Shown piece by piece: positions 23,120 through 32,577 of a stretch of 64,000 nt of DNA. The DNA is from Rheinheimera aquimaris. Lineage in GTDB: Bacteria; Pseudomonadota; Gammaproteobacteria; Enterobacterales; Alteromonadaceae. The notes under the pieces were generated by a model. It was not told where the DNA came from, did no database searches, and saw nothing but the letters and a program-made list of their open reading frames with translations. Made by a program: the position numbers and the translations under genes. The DNA lies in assembly GCF_020531985.1 (NCBI RefSeq), contig NZ_JAJAVQ010000001.1, positions 558,001-622,000 of the forward strand, given 5' to 3'. The stretch's first letter is position 1. Each line of letters opens with the position of its first letter.

Positions 23120-24486
23120 TAGGCTTTCTCCTGCTCCGCGTGCGCAGCGATAATGCCGGCAGCCTGTTCATCTAATACGTGTAAAATAGATTTCGCTTTT
23201 GATGAAACAATTGAGTGAACAAACAGTAATGGAATCGCCGCAACCAGACCCTGAGCAGTTGTTACCAACGCCAGAGAGATTGAGCCTGCCATCAGTTTCG
23301 GGTCACCTGTTCCGTATAAAGTAATTTGCTGGAATGTCAGGATCATACCGATAACAGTACCTAACAGACCCAGTAACGGAGCAACCGCTGAGAACAGTTT
23401 GATCAGGCCAACACCACGTTCAACTTTTGGCGTTTCACGCAGAATCGCTTCGTCCAGTTTCAGTTCAAGGTTTTCTGCATCAGCAGTTTTGTTCTCATGG
23501 TAAACGCGTAAGATACGGCCCAGTGGGTTGTTATCAGACGGGTTCGCCAGGTTTTTCAGCTGAGCACGGATCTTAGCACCAACAGCAGACAGAACGATGA
23601 TACGCTCAAGTGCAATCAGCAAACCAATAAAGAACACCGCAGTGATGATATAACCTACTTCACCACCAGCCTGATAGTATTCAAACAGAGTTGAACGCTG
23701 CTGGTTCAGACGCAGTAAGCTGTTGCCTTTAGTCGGGTCAACATAAATACCGGTAATTTCACCTTTGCTGGCGTTATGGTATGCCGCTACAGAATCATGA
23801 ATTTTAGACTGTGGCTGACGACCCAGAGGTTGGATCTGATCAGTATCACGGTTCAGAACCAGGTATTCAGTATCAGTTGTCAGGTGGAAAGAACCAAAAC
23901 GTGTTACGCGTTTAGTTTCAACACCGCCATCCAGCTTAACGACTTCAGCGTCAAACTGAGCAACTTTGCCTGACTCAGTCATTTCAGTCAGCAACGCCAT
24001 CCACAACTCTTCCATTTCTGCCAGAGTTGGTAATTCAGTTGCTGATGCAACTGAACGCAGTGGTACGTCACGGCCCGGATATTGAGCACTGATGATAGAA
24101 CCAGTGATATCACCGATTGACTGGTTAGCTGCCTGGCGAACAACACCGAACAGCTCGCCCATAGTACCTAAAGCACTTTCCAGTTCCTGCTGCTTCTGAC
24201 CGATCAGAATATCGTTATCAGCATATTCTTTCTGTAAACGCTTGCCACGGTTCTCTTCATCAGTGAACTGCTTCTTAGCGGTGTTTAACAGCGCTTGCTT
24301 GTCAGCACGCTCTGCCAGAAACGCACGCTCACGCTCTTGGTTAGCACGGCCTTCAATTGTACGTTCTTTTTTCAGTTGTTCTAACAACTGATCCAGCTTC
24401 TGAGTGTCAGCAGCTGCGTTAAAAGCAACACCAGCGGACAGAGTTACCGCTGCGGCAATTAACATTGTCTTAAATGTCTTTTTCAT
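23119..24486 (-). CDS. ttpC: TtpC: long MotA/TolQ/ExbB-family protein of the TonB2 system
   Basis: 455 residues. Signal peptide MKKTFKTMLIAAAVTLSAGVAFNAAA, then a long periplasmic coiled coil (about 25-115, rich in E, K, Q and A). A periplasmic domain reaches about residue 265. The MotA/ExbB channel domain has YIITAVFFIGLLIALERI, APLLGLLGTVIGMILTFQQI and LALVTTAQGLVAAIPLLFVHS. In Vibrio TtpC is essential for TonB2-driven siderophore uptake. The ribosome-binding GGAG overlaps the DUF3450 stop region. Confidence 0.92.
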   Translation of the reverse strand: MKKTFKTMLIAAAVTLSAGVAFNAAADTQKLDQLLEQLKKERTIEGRANQERERAFLAERADKQALLNTAKKQFTDEENRGKRLQKEYADNDILIGQKQQELESALGTMGELFGVVRQAANQSIGDITGSIISAQYPGRDVPLRSVASATELPTLAEMEELWMALLTEMTESGKVAQFDAEVVKLDGGVETKRVTRFGSFHLTTDTEYLVLNRDTDQIQPLGRQPQSKIHDSVAAYHNASKGEITGIYVDPTKGNSLLRLNQQRSTLFEYYQAGGEVGYIITAVFFIGLLIALERIIVLSAVGAKIRAQLKNLANPSDNNPLGRILRVYHENKTADAENLELKLDEAILRETPKVERGVGLIKLFSAVAPLLGLLGTVIGMILTFQQITLYGTGDPKLMAGSISLALVTTAQGLVAAIPLLFVHSIVSSKAKSILHVLDEQAAGIIAAHAEQEKA

Positions 24487-24492
24487 GTGTTC

Positions 24493-25263
24493 TTACTCCG
24501 CTGCGATAAGTGGTACGCGATCCATTTCAAGCGTGGCTTCACGACGAGCCATCTTGATAAACTGAGAGACTGATGTCAGGTATGAACCTGGCAACTCTTC
24601 CCAGCTTGAGGTCTCTTTGTTCCACACCCAGCCAGAGTTTCCATCCAGTGACAGTGCCATTAACGCCAGACGGCCAACATGTACGAAATCTACTGTGATT
24701 TCCTGACCGTTTAACTGCAGTGTGCCTTGGAATGCATCTACTACTGAGCCGTAATCGACTTCGATGCTGTAAGCTTCCAGGATTTGACGGTATTGCTCAG
24801 ATAACTGAACATCTGAACGGCCCATCAGTTCACGCAGTTTTTCTACGCGTTCCAGACGACGCTCGGTACGCAAAGGAATATCAGCTTTTACAAACTGCTC
24901 CAGCGCGTCGATCATACGGAACATCAGTGGTACTGTACCTTTACGGGTATCTTCCAGACCATTGATTTGACGCTGAATTGAATTGATTTGACGCTGTTGA
25001 TCAGCAACCAGAGTGGCTAAGAAATCATTATAAACTTTTAAGTTTTCAGTCTGGTCTACCACCTGACGATATTCGCCCAGCAGCTCCTGAGACTGTTCAT
25101 AAATGTTGTTAATCTTCTCCTGAGACTGCACTGCTGCGCGTTGAATTTGACTGCCTTCCTGATGCAAAGCTTTTAAGTCTGTTGCCAGAACATTCGCCGA
25201 CAGGGCGAAAGTACCGGCCAGAGCTGTTGCAACAAGACTCTTGCGAATTTTATTGTTAAACAT
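24493..25263 (-). CDS. DUF3450 periplasmic coiled-coil protein of the TonB2 operon
   Basis: 257 residues. A signal peptide (KSLVATALAGTFALSANVLA) is followed by a long helical segment (about 30-110, with many Q and E) and a conserved C-terminal part (VDYGSVVDAFQGTLQLNGQ, VGRLALMALSLDGNSGWVW). DUF3450 proteins regularly precede ttpC in Alteromonadales; the biochemical role is unknown. ATG at 25263 is preferred over an upstream in-frame TTG at 25272 because it is an ATG with GGGA upstream. It is the first gene of the operon. Confidence 0.88.
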   Translation of the reverse strand: MFNNKIRKSLVATALAGTFALSANVLATDLKALHQEGSQIQRAAVQSQEKINNIYEQSQELLGEYRQVVDQTENLKVYNDFLATLVADQQRQINSIQRQINGLEDTRKGTVPLMFRMIDALEQFVKADIPLRTERRLERVEKLRELMGRSDVQLSEQYRQILEAYSIEVDYGSVVDAFQGTLQLNGQEITVDFVHVGRLALMALSLDGNSGWVWNKETSSWEELPGSYLTSVSQFIKMARREATLEMDRVPLIAAE

Positions 25264-25468
25264 AGTTCCCAACCAATTATTGCTGATTAACGTAACCTGA
25301 AGTTGTAAGGGCCAAGCTGTTCTTACAGACAGGAAAGGCCCTCGGTTAGAGGGTAAACCGTCCGCATCATTACAGGTAAAAACGCCCTTGTCAAGATAAC
25401 GCAGGCGTCCAGAGGTCTGTTCTGATCCGGCTGTTAAACCGGCTTATCACCCAATTTATGCACTATTA

Positions 25469-25490
25469 AACAAATGAAAATTAATTTGTT
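25469..25490. promoter_or_regulatory. Inverted repeat between fba and the TonB2 operon
   Basis: AACAAAT (25469-25475), 8-nt spacer, ATTTGTT (25484-25490), in an AT-rich patch just past the fba stop and about 200 nt upstream of the DUF3450 start. It does not fit a canonical Fur box. Purpose unknown. Confidence 0.25.
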
Positions 25491-25511
25491 ATAGTTCATT
25501 AAATTTTCTGC

Positions 25512-26576
25512 TTATTTTATATTCGGCGTCAGTTTCCCGGCCGTATATAAAGCAACCATGTCATCAAGTGAAATGGCTTTGATTTTGCTACCGTGTCCGG
25601 CGGCATTAAAGGCTTCATAGCGGGCGATACAAATTTCTGTCATTGCCTTTACTGAAGCCTGTAAATATTTGCGAGGATCAAATTCTGCCGGATGCTGCGC
25701 CATGTAACGGCGGATAGCACCGGTAGACGCCAAACGCAAGTCGGTATCAATGTTAACTTTACGCACACCGTATTTAATGCCCTGCTGGATCTGCTCTACC
25801 GGAACACCATAGGTCTCAGGTATCTGGCCACCGTTCTCATTAATAATCTGCAGCCATTCCTGCGGTACCGAAGATGAGCCATGCATGACTAAATGTGTAT
25901 CAGGAATACGTTCATGGATCGCTTTAATACGGTCAATCGCCAGAATATCACCTGTTGGTGGGCGGCTGAACTTATAGGCACCATGAGATGTGCCACAAGC
26001 AATCGCCAGCGCATCAACCTGTGTTTCACGGACGAACTGTGCAGCTTCTTCGGGGTCTGTCAGCATTTGATCATGGCTTAAGATGCAGTCTGCACCTATA
26101 CCATCTTCTTCACCCGCAGCGCCGGTTTCCAGTGAGCCTAAACACCCTAACTCGCCCTCAACCGATACACCACAGGCATGCGCTATTTCAACAACTTTGC
26201 GCGTTACATCTGCATTGTATGCGTAGTCCATGGGTGTTTTGCCATCTTCACCCAGGGAGCCATCCATCATGACAGATGAAAACCCTAACTGAATTGAACG
26301 TTGACAAACAGCCAGCGAGGTACCGTGGTCCTGATGCATCACTACCGGGATATGCGGAAACTCTTCCGTCGCCGCCAGAATGAGATGACGCAGAAACGGC
26401 GCGCCGGCATATTTTCTGGCACCGGCTGATGCCTGAACTATTACCGGACTATCTGTTTTATCAGCAGCCAGCATAATAGCGCGCATTTGCTCCAGATTGT
26501 TTACGTTAAAGGCTGGTATGCCGTAACCGTATTCGGCGGCATGATCCAGCATTTGACGCAATGAAATAAGGGCCAT
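25512..26576 (-). CDS. fba: Fructose-bisphosphate aldolase, class II
   Basis: Zn-dependent aldolase that interconverts fructose-1,6-bisphosphate with DHAP and glyceraldehyde-3-phosphate. 354 residues, the Calvin-cycle-like (fba/CbbA) subtype by sequence ([26 protein letters not shown]). Zinc ligands are visible in [14 protein letters not shown] and the later HGAYK and LVMHGSS blocks. It follows pgk by 60 nt on the same strand; E. coli has the same epd-pgk-fba order. Confidence 0.96.
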   Translation of the reverse strand: MALISLRQMLDHAAEYGYGIPAFNVNNLEQMRAIMLAADKTDSPVIVQASAGARKYAGAPFLRHLILAATEEFPHIPVVMHQDHGTSLAVCQRSIQLGFSSVMMDGSLGEDGKTPMDYAYNADVTRKVVEIAHACGVSVEGELGCLGSLETGAAGEEDGIGADCILSHDQMLTDPEEAAQFVRETQVDALAIACGTSHGAYKFSRPPTGDILAIDRIKAIHERIPDTHLVMHGSSSVPQEWLQIINENGGQIPETYGVPVEQIQQGIKYGVRKVNIDTDLRLASTGAIRRYMAQHPAEFDPRKYLQASVKAMTEICIARYEAFNAAGHGSKIKAISLDDMVALYTAGKLTPNIK

Positions 26577-26636
26577 GAAATCCTCTCTATAATCTTTTAG
26601 GGTACAGTTTTAATATGACACTTTTATTATTTTTAT

Positions 26637-27815
26637 TTACGCTTTAGCGCGTTGTTCCAGTATAGCTACTGCTGGCAGAGTTTTACCTTCTAAAAACTCA
26701 AGGAAAGCGCCACCACCAGTAGATACATAGGATACTTTGTCTGCGATGTTATATTTATCGATTGCCGCCAGAGTGTCGCCACCACCAGCTATCGAAAACG
26801 CGTCGCTATCTGCAATCGCATGAGCAATTGCTTTAGTGCCGGCAGCAAACTGGTCAAACTCGAATACCCCTACAGGGCCGTTCCAGACAATGGTGCCTGC
26901 TGACTTCAGGATATCTACCAGCTCCGCCGTTGTATCAGGGCCGATGTCAAAAATCATATCTGCATCATCAACCGCAGCAACCGGCTTTAACGTTGCTACC
27001 GTCGTTTCACTGAATGCGCCGCCTACGACAACGTCTGTCGGCACCGGGATATTGCCGCCGCGCGCTGTAGCCTGGGCCATCAGCCGCTGAGCTTCAGGGA
27101 TAAGATCAGCTTCGTATAATGATTTGCCGACATTATTACCATTTGCTGCGATAAAGGTATTGGCAATACCACCGCCAACTATCAACTGATCAACAATACC
27201 TGATAACGACTCAAGTACAGTCAGTTTGGTTGACACTTTAGAGCCGCCTACTATTGCTACTAAAGGCCGCTTTGGATTTTTCAGTGCAGCCGCTAACGCA
27301 TCAAGCTCAGCAACCAGCAGTGGGCCGGCACAGGCAACAGGAGCAAATTTCGCCACACCATGCGTTGAAGCCTGGGCTCGGTGTGCAGTGCCAAACGCAT
27401 CCATCACGAATACATCGCACAGCGCCGCCAGCTTCTGCGCCAGCGCATCATCATTTTTCCCTTCGCCTTTATTAAAACGCACGTTTTCAAATACCACCAC
27501 TTCACCGGCGGCTACATCGATGCCGGCGAGGTAATCGGAAGCCAGACGAACTGGCGCCGATAATACCTGCGCCAGATAATCAACCACCGGCTGCATCGAT
27601 GATTCCTGGTCAAACACGCCCTCTTCCGGCCGGCCAAGATGTGACATCACCATCACCTTCGCACCTTGTTTAAGGGCAAGTTCTATAGTGGGTATCGCCG
27701 CTTTTAAGCGTGCATCCGACGTCACTTTGCCGTTTTTAACCGGTACATTCAAATCCTCGCGGATCAGCACACGTTTGCCGTTAAGATCCAAATCGCTCAT
27801 GCGAATAACAGACAT
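26637..27815 (-). CDS. pgk: Phosphoglycerate kinase
   Basis: 392 residues. N-terminal substrate residues lie in [16 protein letters not shown] and [11 protein letters not shown]; the C-terminal nucleotide part has [13 protein letters not shown] and [19 protein letters not shown] before the ATG overlaps the end of epd (gap 1 nt), so translation is coupled. Confidence 0.98.
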   Translation of the reverse strand: MSVIRMSDLDLNGKRVLIREDLNVPVKNGKVTSDARLKAAIPTIELALKQGAKVMVMSHLGRPEEGVFDQESSMQPVVDYLAQVLSAPVRLASDYLAGIDVAAGEVVVFENVRFNKGEGKNDDALAQKLAALCDVFVMDAFGTAHRAQASTHGVAKFAPVACAGPLLVAELDALAAALKNPKRPLVAIVGGSKVSTKLTVLESLSGIVDQLIVGGGIANTFIAANGNNVGKSLYEADLIPEAQRLMAQATARGGNIPVPTDVVVGGAFSETTVATLKPVAAVDDADMIFDIGPDTTAELVDILKSAGTIVWNGPVGVFEFDQFAAGTKAIAHAIADSDAFSIAGGGDTLAAIDKYNIADKVSYVSTGGGAFLEFLEGKTLPAVAILEQRAKA

Positions 27816-27816
27816 T

Positions 27817-28845
27817 TCAAGCTCCTTGTTTTAAATTCGTTTGCATCATCGCCCATGCGGTATCCAGCATCCTGTTGGCAAAGCCCCATTCGTTGTCACA
27901 CCATACCAGACATTTTACCAGCCGTTTGTGACTAACCCGGGTTTGCGAACCATCAACAATGCAGGAATGGGCATCATGATTAAAATCAACCGAAACCAGT
28001 GGTTCTTCGGTGTAATCCAAAATACCGTCTAACTCTCCGTAACGTGCCTGCGCCAGTACGTTGTTCACATCATTGATACTGGCATCCCGCAATAAACTGA
28101 CACTTAAATCCATTGCAGTTACGTTTACAGTAGGCACCCGTACAGCTATCGCTTCAAAGCGGCCAGCGAATTTTGGTAAGATCCGCTCGATTCCCAGCGC
28201 CAACTTAGTGTCTACCGGAATAATAGACTGGCTGGCAGCACGGGTGCGGCGCAAATCCGGATGATAGGCGTCAATAACCTGCTGGTCATGCATAGACGCA
28301 TGAATTGTCGTAATAGTGCCGCTCTCGACACCAAAATGCTGATCCAGTACCTGGATCACCGGCACGATACAGTTGGTCGTGCAGGAGCCGGCCGATACTA
28401 TATTCATCGCGGCAGTTAAACTGTCATGGTTAATACCGTAAATAATAGTGGCATCAATATCTGCATCGGCAGGATGAGAAAACAACACTTTTTTAGCACC
28501 AGCGGTTAAGTGCCACTGTGCATGTTCGCGGCTATGAAATACGCCGGTACACTCTAAAACAACGTCGATATCCAGCTCACGCCACGGCAAAGCGAGGGGA
28601 TCCGCTTCACAAAACAGCGCTATATCGTCCTCAGCTACACGGATACCGCCGTCAAACGAGCTGACGCTGTACCCGAAGCGGCCATGTGAGGTATCGTATT
28701 TCAATAAATGGGCAACGCCTTTGGCATCGGCCAGTTCGTTAATCGCGACCACTTGCAGCTCATGCTGCAAACCTTTTTCGTAAATAGCCCGCAGCATATT
28801 GCGGCCTATACGGCCAAAGCCGTTAATTGCCAATCTGATTGCCAT
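27817..28845 (-). CDS. epd: Erythrose-4-phosphate dehydrogenase Epd
   Basis: GAPDH-family enzyme making 4-phosphoerythronate for pyridoxal phosphate synthesis. 342 residues. NAD-binding [10 protein letters not shown] is at the start and the catalytic cysteine is in AGSCTTNC. Blocks shared with E. coli Epd include [37 protein letters not shown] and [20 protein letters not shown]. The usual SNASCTTNC is SAGSCTTNC here. The ribosome-binding site is weak (GTGGTG) and the start lies 10 nt after the U-tract of a terminator. No other GAPDH gene is in the window. Confidence 0.94.
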   Translation of the reverse strand: MAIRLAINGFGRIGRNMLRAIYEKGLQHELQVVAINELADAKGVAHLLKYDTSHGRFGYSVSSFDGGIRVAEDDIALFCEADPLALPWRELDIDVVLECTGVFHSREHAQWHLTAGAKKVLFSHPADADIDATIIYGINHDSLTAAMNIVSAGSCTTNCIVPVIQVLDQHFGVESGTITTIHASMHDQQVIDAYHPDLRRTRAASQSIIPVDTKLALGIERILPKFAGRFEAIAVRVPTVNVTAMDLSVSLLRDASINDVNNVLAQARYGELDGILDYTEEPLVSVDFNHDAHSCIVDGSQTRVSHKRLVKCLVWCDNEWGFANRMLDTAWAMMQTNLKQGA

Positions 28846-28854
28846 AACACCACA

Positions 28855-28884
28855 TAAAAAAATGGGACCAGAATTGATCCCATT
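28855..28884 (-). terminator. Terminator or attenuator between tkt and epd
   Basis: Read on the minus strand: AATGGGATC, loop AATTCT, GGTCCCATT, then a run of seven U. The single C/A mismatch seen on the plus strand is a G-U wobble in the minus-strand RNA, which supports function in that direction. It lies in the 49-nt gap after tkt and ends just before the epd ATG. Confidence 0.8.
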
Positions 28885-28894
28885 GTATTAAATA

Positions 28895-30892
28895 TTACGC
28901 CAGCAACTGCTGCGCCGCTTCGAGTACTTTTTCGGTGGTAATGCCGAAGTATTCAAATAACTGCTCGGCAGGTGCTGATTCGCCAAAACCGGTCATGCCG
29001 ATAACTTTGCCGTTTAGCCCAACATACTTATACCAGCTGTCAGTAATGCCCGCTTCAACTGCGATGCGCTTTGTTACAGCAGCAGGTAATACAGCTTCAC
29101 GGTATGTGGCATCTTGCATTTCAAACGCATCGGTTGACGGCATCGATACCACCCTTACAGCCTTGCCTTGTTCTGTCAGCGTTTTTGCGGCCTGTACAGC
29201 CAATTCCACCTCAGAACCGGTGGCAATAATAATCAGCTCTGGCGTACCTTTACAATCACACAGGATGTAACCGCCGCGTCGTACATCTGCAAGTTGCTGC
29301 GCGCTGCGCTCTTGCTGTACCAGATTTTGCCGGGTAAAAATTAACGTTGACGGGCCGTCGGTACGCTCAATGGCCGCCTGCCAGGCAACCGCAGACTCAA
29401 CCTGATCACAAGGCCGCCAGTTCACCAGATTGGGCGTCGCACGTAATGCAGCCAGCTGTTCAACTGGTTGATGTGTCGGGCCATCTTCACCCAAGCCGAT
29501 AGAATCGTGAGTGTAGACAAATATTACCCGCTGTTTCATCAATGCTGCCATACGCACAGCATTACGGGCATATTCCATAAACATTAAAAAGGTAGCGCCG
29601 TAAGGCACAAAACCGCCGTGCAGTGCGATGCCGTTCATAATGGCTGACATACCAAATTCACGCACGCCGTAATAAATGTAGTTTCCGCTGGCGTCTTCAC
29701 CGGTCAGAGGTTTACTGCCACTCCAGATGGTCAGGTTAGAACCGGCCAAATCAGCAGAACCACCCATAAACTCTGGCAGCAAGGGGCCAAATGCGTTCAG
29801 TGCGTTCTGTGATGCTTTACGGGTAGCGATAGTGGCTGGGTTTGCCTGTAGTTTCTCAATATACGCTTTTGATTGCTGTGCCCAATCGGTGGGTAATTGC
29901 CCGGCAACACGACGGCTGAACTCAGCTGCCAGTTCAGGATGAGCCGCGCTGTAGCGGGCAAACAGCTGCTGCCAGCTTTGTTGCTCGGCAGCGCCTTTGG
30001 CTTTGGCGTCCCAATCTGCATAAATATCGGCTGGGATCTCAAAAGGTGCATGCGGCCATTGTAGAAAATCGCGTGCCGCTGCTATTTCGGCATCACCCAA
30101 AGGTGCGCCGTGGCAATCGTGGCTACCACCTTTATTAGGTGAACCGTAACCTATTACAGTGCGACAGCAGATTAAGGTCGGCTTTGACGTTTCGGCTTTG
30201 GCCTGCGTAATGGCCGCTTCTACTGCTGCTGAATCATGGCCATCAACATTACTGATCACATGCCAGCCATAAGCTTCAAACCGCGCAGGCGTGTTATCCG
30301 TGAACCAGCCTTCAACATGGCCATCGATAGAGATACCATTGTCATCCCAAAACGCAATCAATTTGCCCAGCCCCAGCGTACCCGCCAATGAACAGGCTTC
30401 GTGAGAAATACCCTCCATCAGGCAGCCATCACCTAAAAAGGTGTAGGTGTAGTGGTCAACAATGTCGAAACCAGGTTGGTTGAACTGCGCTGCCAGTGCT
30501 TTTTCCGCAATCGCCATGCCAACGGCATTAGTAATGCCCTGCCCCAAAGGACCAGTTGTTGTCTCGACACCTGGCGCATAGCCATATTCAGGGTGGCCAG
30601 GCGTGCGTGAATGTAACTGACGGAACTGTTTTAAATCTTCAATACCCAGATCATAACCAGTCAGGTGCAACAGCGAATACAACAACATAGAACCATGGCC
30701 GTTGGACAAAACGAAACGATCGCGGTTGGGCCAGCTAGGGTCTTGCGGATTATGTTTAAGAAAATCGCGCCATAACACTTCGGCAATGTCCGCCATACCC
30801 ATGGGGGCACCCGGGTGGCCTGATTTAGCTTTTTGCACCGCATCCATGCTAAGCGCACGGATCGCATTGGCGAGTTGTTTACGAGATGGCAT
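28895..30892 (-). CDS. tkt: Transketolase
   Basis: Thiamine-diphosphate enzyme of the pentose phosphate pathway, 665 residues. Motifs include [21 protein letters not shown], the ThDP-binding [18 protein letters not shown], and [19 protein letters not shown] in the pyrimidine domain. ATG at 30892 ([14 protein letters not shown]) is preferred since AGGAG lies 5 nt upstream. The in-frame ATG at 30907 would sit upstream of that site. First gene of the carbon block tkt-epd-pgk-fba. Confidence 0.97.
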   Translation of the reverse strand: MPSRKQLANAIRALSMDAVQKAKSGHPGAPMGMADIAEVLWRDFLKHNPQDPSWPNRDRFVLSNGHGSMLLYSLLHLTGYDLGIEDLKQFRQLHSRTPGHPEYGYAPGVETTTGPLGQGITNAVGMAIAEKALAAQFNQPGFDIVDHYTYTFLGDGCLMEGISHEACSLAGTLGLGKLIAFWDDNGISIDGHVEGWFTDNTPARFEAYGWHVISNVDGHDSAAVEAAITQAKAETSKPTLICCRTVIGYGSPNKGGSHDCHGAPLGDAEIAAARDFLQWPHAPFEIPADIYADWDAKAKGAAEQQSWQQLFARYSAAHPELAAEFSRRVAGQLPTDWAQQSKAYIEKLQANPATIATRKASQNALNAFGPLLPEFMGGSADLAGSNLTIWSGSKPLTGEDASGNYIYYGVREFGMSAIMNGIALHGGFVPYGATFLMFMEYARNAVRMAALMKQRVIFVYTHDSIGLGEDGPTHQPVEQLAALRATPNLVNWRPCDQVESAVAWQAAIERTDGPSTLIFTRQNLVQQERSAQQLADVRRGGYILCDCKGTPELIIIATGSEVELAVQAAKTLTEQGKAVRVVSMPSTDAFEMQDATYREAVLPAAVTKRIAVEAGITDSWYKYVGLNGKVIGMTGFGESAPAEQLFEYFGITTEKVLEAAQQLLA

Positions 30893-31222
30893 GTTCACTC
30901 CTGACATTGCGCGGCTTCTGTTTGACGAAGCAAGTTATTATTAAGCTGAAATGTTAAGGCGTTAAGTGGCACTATTTTCCCAGAGCCCCCGCCCGATGGC
31001 AAATTTAAATCAACCCGCATGCTGAAATTTCATGCTTACCGATCCAAATAACCAATGCTACGTATTTAGCTTCGTAAAATAGCATTAAAGACGTCTGGGT
31101 GGCAGATTTTTCTGGCAAACACTTTACAGTTTCTCTAGAATACCCGCCTATTTTTTGGGTTCGGCTATGCTGTTAACGATAACCGAAACTGACTGCATTA
31201 ACTTATTTGTGGAATACAACCG
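30893..31222. other. 330-nt intergenic region between divergent tkt and metK
   Basis: No gene is seen here. It holds the divergent promoters and the MetJ-type site at 31089-31096. A TAGAAT at 31136-31141 is a possible metK -10 element without a clear -35. No SAM riboswitch fold is evident by eye. Confidence 0.6.
31089..31096. promoter_or_regulatory. MetJ box upstream of metK
   Basis: AGACGTCT, an exact match to the MetJ 8-bp consensus, 127 nt before the metK ATG. Neighbouring 8-mers (AGCATTAA on the left, GGGTGGCA on the right) are degenerate. MetJ normally needs two or more tandem boxes, so the operator would consist of one perfect and one or two poor half-sites. Confidence 0.65.
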
Positions 31223-32371
31223 ATGGCACAACATATTTTTACGTCTGAATCAGTATCTGAAGGACATCCGGATAAAATTGCTGATCAGATATCCGACGCC
31301 GTTTTGGATGCAATCCTGGAACAAGATCCTAAAGCCCGTGTCGCCTGCGAAACATTCGTTAAAACCGGCATGGTGTTAGTTGGTGGTGAAATCACTACCA
31401 GCGCCTGGGTAGACATTGAAGAGCTGACGCGCAAAACAGTGCGTGAAATTGGTTACACTCACTCTGATATGGGCTTTGATGCCGACTCTTGTGCCGTATT
31501 AAACGCCATCGGTAAACAATCACCCGATATTAACCAGGGGGTTGACCGCGCCGATCCGAAAGAGCAAGGCGCTGGCGATCAGGGATTAATGTTTGGTTAT
31601 GCCAGTAACGAAACCGATGTATTAATGCCTGCGCCTATTACTTACTCTCACCGCCTGGTGCAGCGTCAGGCTGAAGTGCGTAAAAACGGCACTCTGCCAT
31701 GGTTACGTCCGGACGCAAAATCACAGCTGAGCTTTATTTATGAAGACGGTAAGCCGGTGGGCATTGACGCCGTGGTGTTGTCAACCCAGCACTGTGACAG
31801 CGTCAGCACATCCGATCTACGTGAAGCTGTGATGGAAACCATTATCAAGCCGGTGTTACCTGCTGAATGGTTAAACAGCAAAACTAAGTTCTTCATCAAC
31901 CCAACGGGTCGCTTCGTGATTGGCGGCCCTATGGGCGACTGCGGCTTAACCGGCCGTAAAATTATTGTTGACTCATACGGCGGTATGGCCCGTCATGGTG
32001 GTGGTGCTTTCTCTGGTAAAGACCCATCCAAAGTTGACCGCTCTGCTGCCTACGCTGCACGCTATGTGGCAAAAAACATAGTGGCGGCAGGCTTAGCTGA
32101 ACGTTGTGAGCTGCAAGTGTCTTATGCCATCGGTGTTGCTGAGCCAACATCTATCAGCCTGGAAACCTTTGGTACCAGCAAGCTGGACGAAGCAGAACTG
32201 ATTAAGCTGGTACGTGAACATTTCGACCTGCGCCCATATGGCCTTATCGAAATGCTGAAACTGGAGCGCCCGATTTACCGGCCAACAGCCGCTTACGGTC
32301 ACTTTGGCCGCGACGAGTTCCCGTGGGAGCAAACTGACAAAGCTGAGCTGCTGCGCCAATACGCGAAATAA
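31223..32371 (+). CDS. metK: S-adenosylmethionine synthase MetK
   Basis: Makes SAM from methionine and ATP. 382 residues. The opening [27 protein letters not shown], the ATP motif [12 protein letters not shown] and the P-loop-like [23 protein letters not shown] are canonical. GTGGAA upstream serves as ribosome-binding site. Regulation by MetJ is likely from the site upstream. Confidence 0.98.
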   Translation: MAQHIFTSESVSEGHPDKIADQISDAVLDAILEQDPKARVACETFVKTGMVLVGGEITTSAWVDIEELTRKTVREIGYTHSDMGFDADSCAVLNAIGKQSPDINQGVDRADPKEQGAGDQGLMFGYASNETDVLMPAPITYSHRLVQRQAEVRKNGTLPWLRPDAKSQLSFIYEDGKPVGIDAVVLSTQHCDSVSTSDLREAVMETIIKPVLPAEWLNSKTKFFINPTGRFVIGGPMGDCGLTGRKIIVDSYGGMARHGGGAFSGKDPSKVDRSAAYAARYVAKNIVAAGLAERCELQVSYAIGVAEPTSISLETFGTSKLDEAELIKLVREHFDLRPYGLIEMLKLERPIYRPTAAYGHFGRDEFPWEQTDKAELLRQYAK

Positions 32372-32400
32372 ATCTTCGCTAAAAAGCGTTAAAGTAAGTT

Positions 32401-32425
32401 AAAGGAGAGCCCTGCTCTCCTTTTT
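32401..32425 (+). terminator. Terminator after metK
   Basis: AAAGGAGAGC, loop CCT, GCTCTCCTTT, followed by T residues; a 10-bp perfect stem. Confidence 0.9.
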
Positions 32426-32465
32426 CATAACCGGTATTTAAGATACGATTTTTACATTCCCCCAA

Positions 32466-32516
32466 CGCGCACTCTCAGCTTATCATCTGCAGCTTTTTGT
32501 GTATGATAAGTGCGCG
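32466..32516 (+). promoter_or_regulatory. Long bulged inverted repeat upstream of the AbgT gene
   Basis: The right arm ATGATAAGTGCGCG (32503-32516) pairs with CGCGCA (32466-32471) plus CTTATCAT (32479-32486), leaving a 7-nt bulge (CTCTCAG) and a 16-nt loop that itself contains CTGCAG. A second hairpin, TAACACAG/CTCTGTTA with loop GGTC, lies right after it (about 32518-32537). Both lie between the metK terminator and the AbgT ribosome-binding site. Confidence 0.35.
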
Positions 32517-32577
32517 ATAACACAGGGTCCTCTGTTACCTCACAGAGCGAATACAAAACTATAAGAAAGGAACCACT

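Noticed and set aside
31081-31222. A SAM riboswitch before metK
   Set aside because: No recognisable multi-stem fold by eye, and the exact MetJ box gives a simpler explanation for a gammaproteobacterium.
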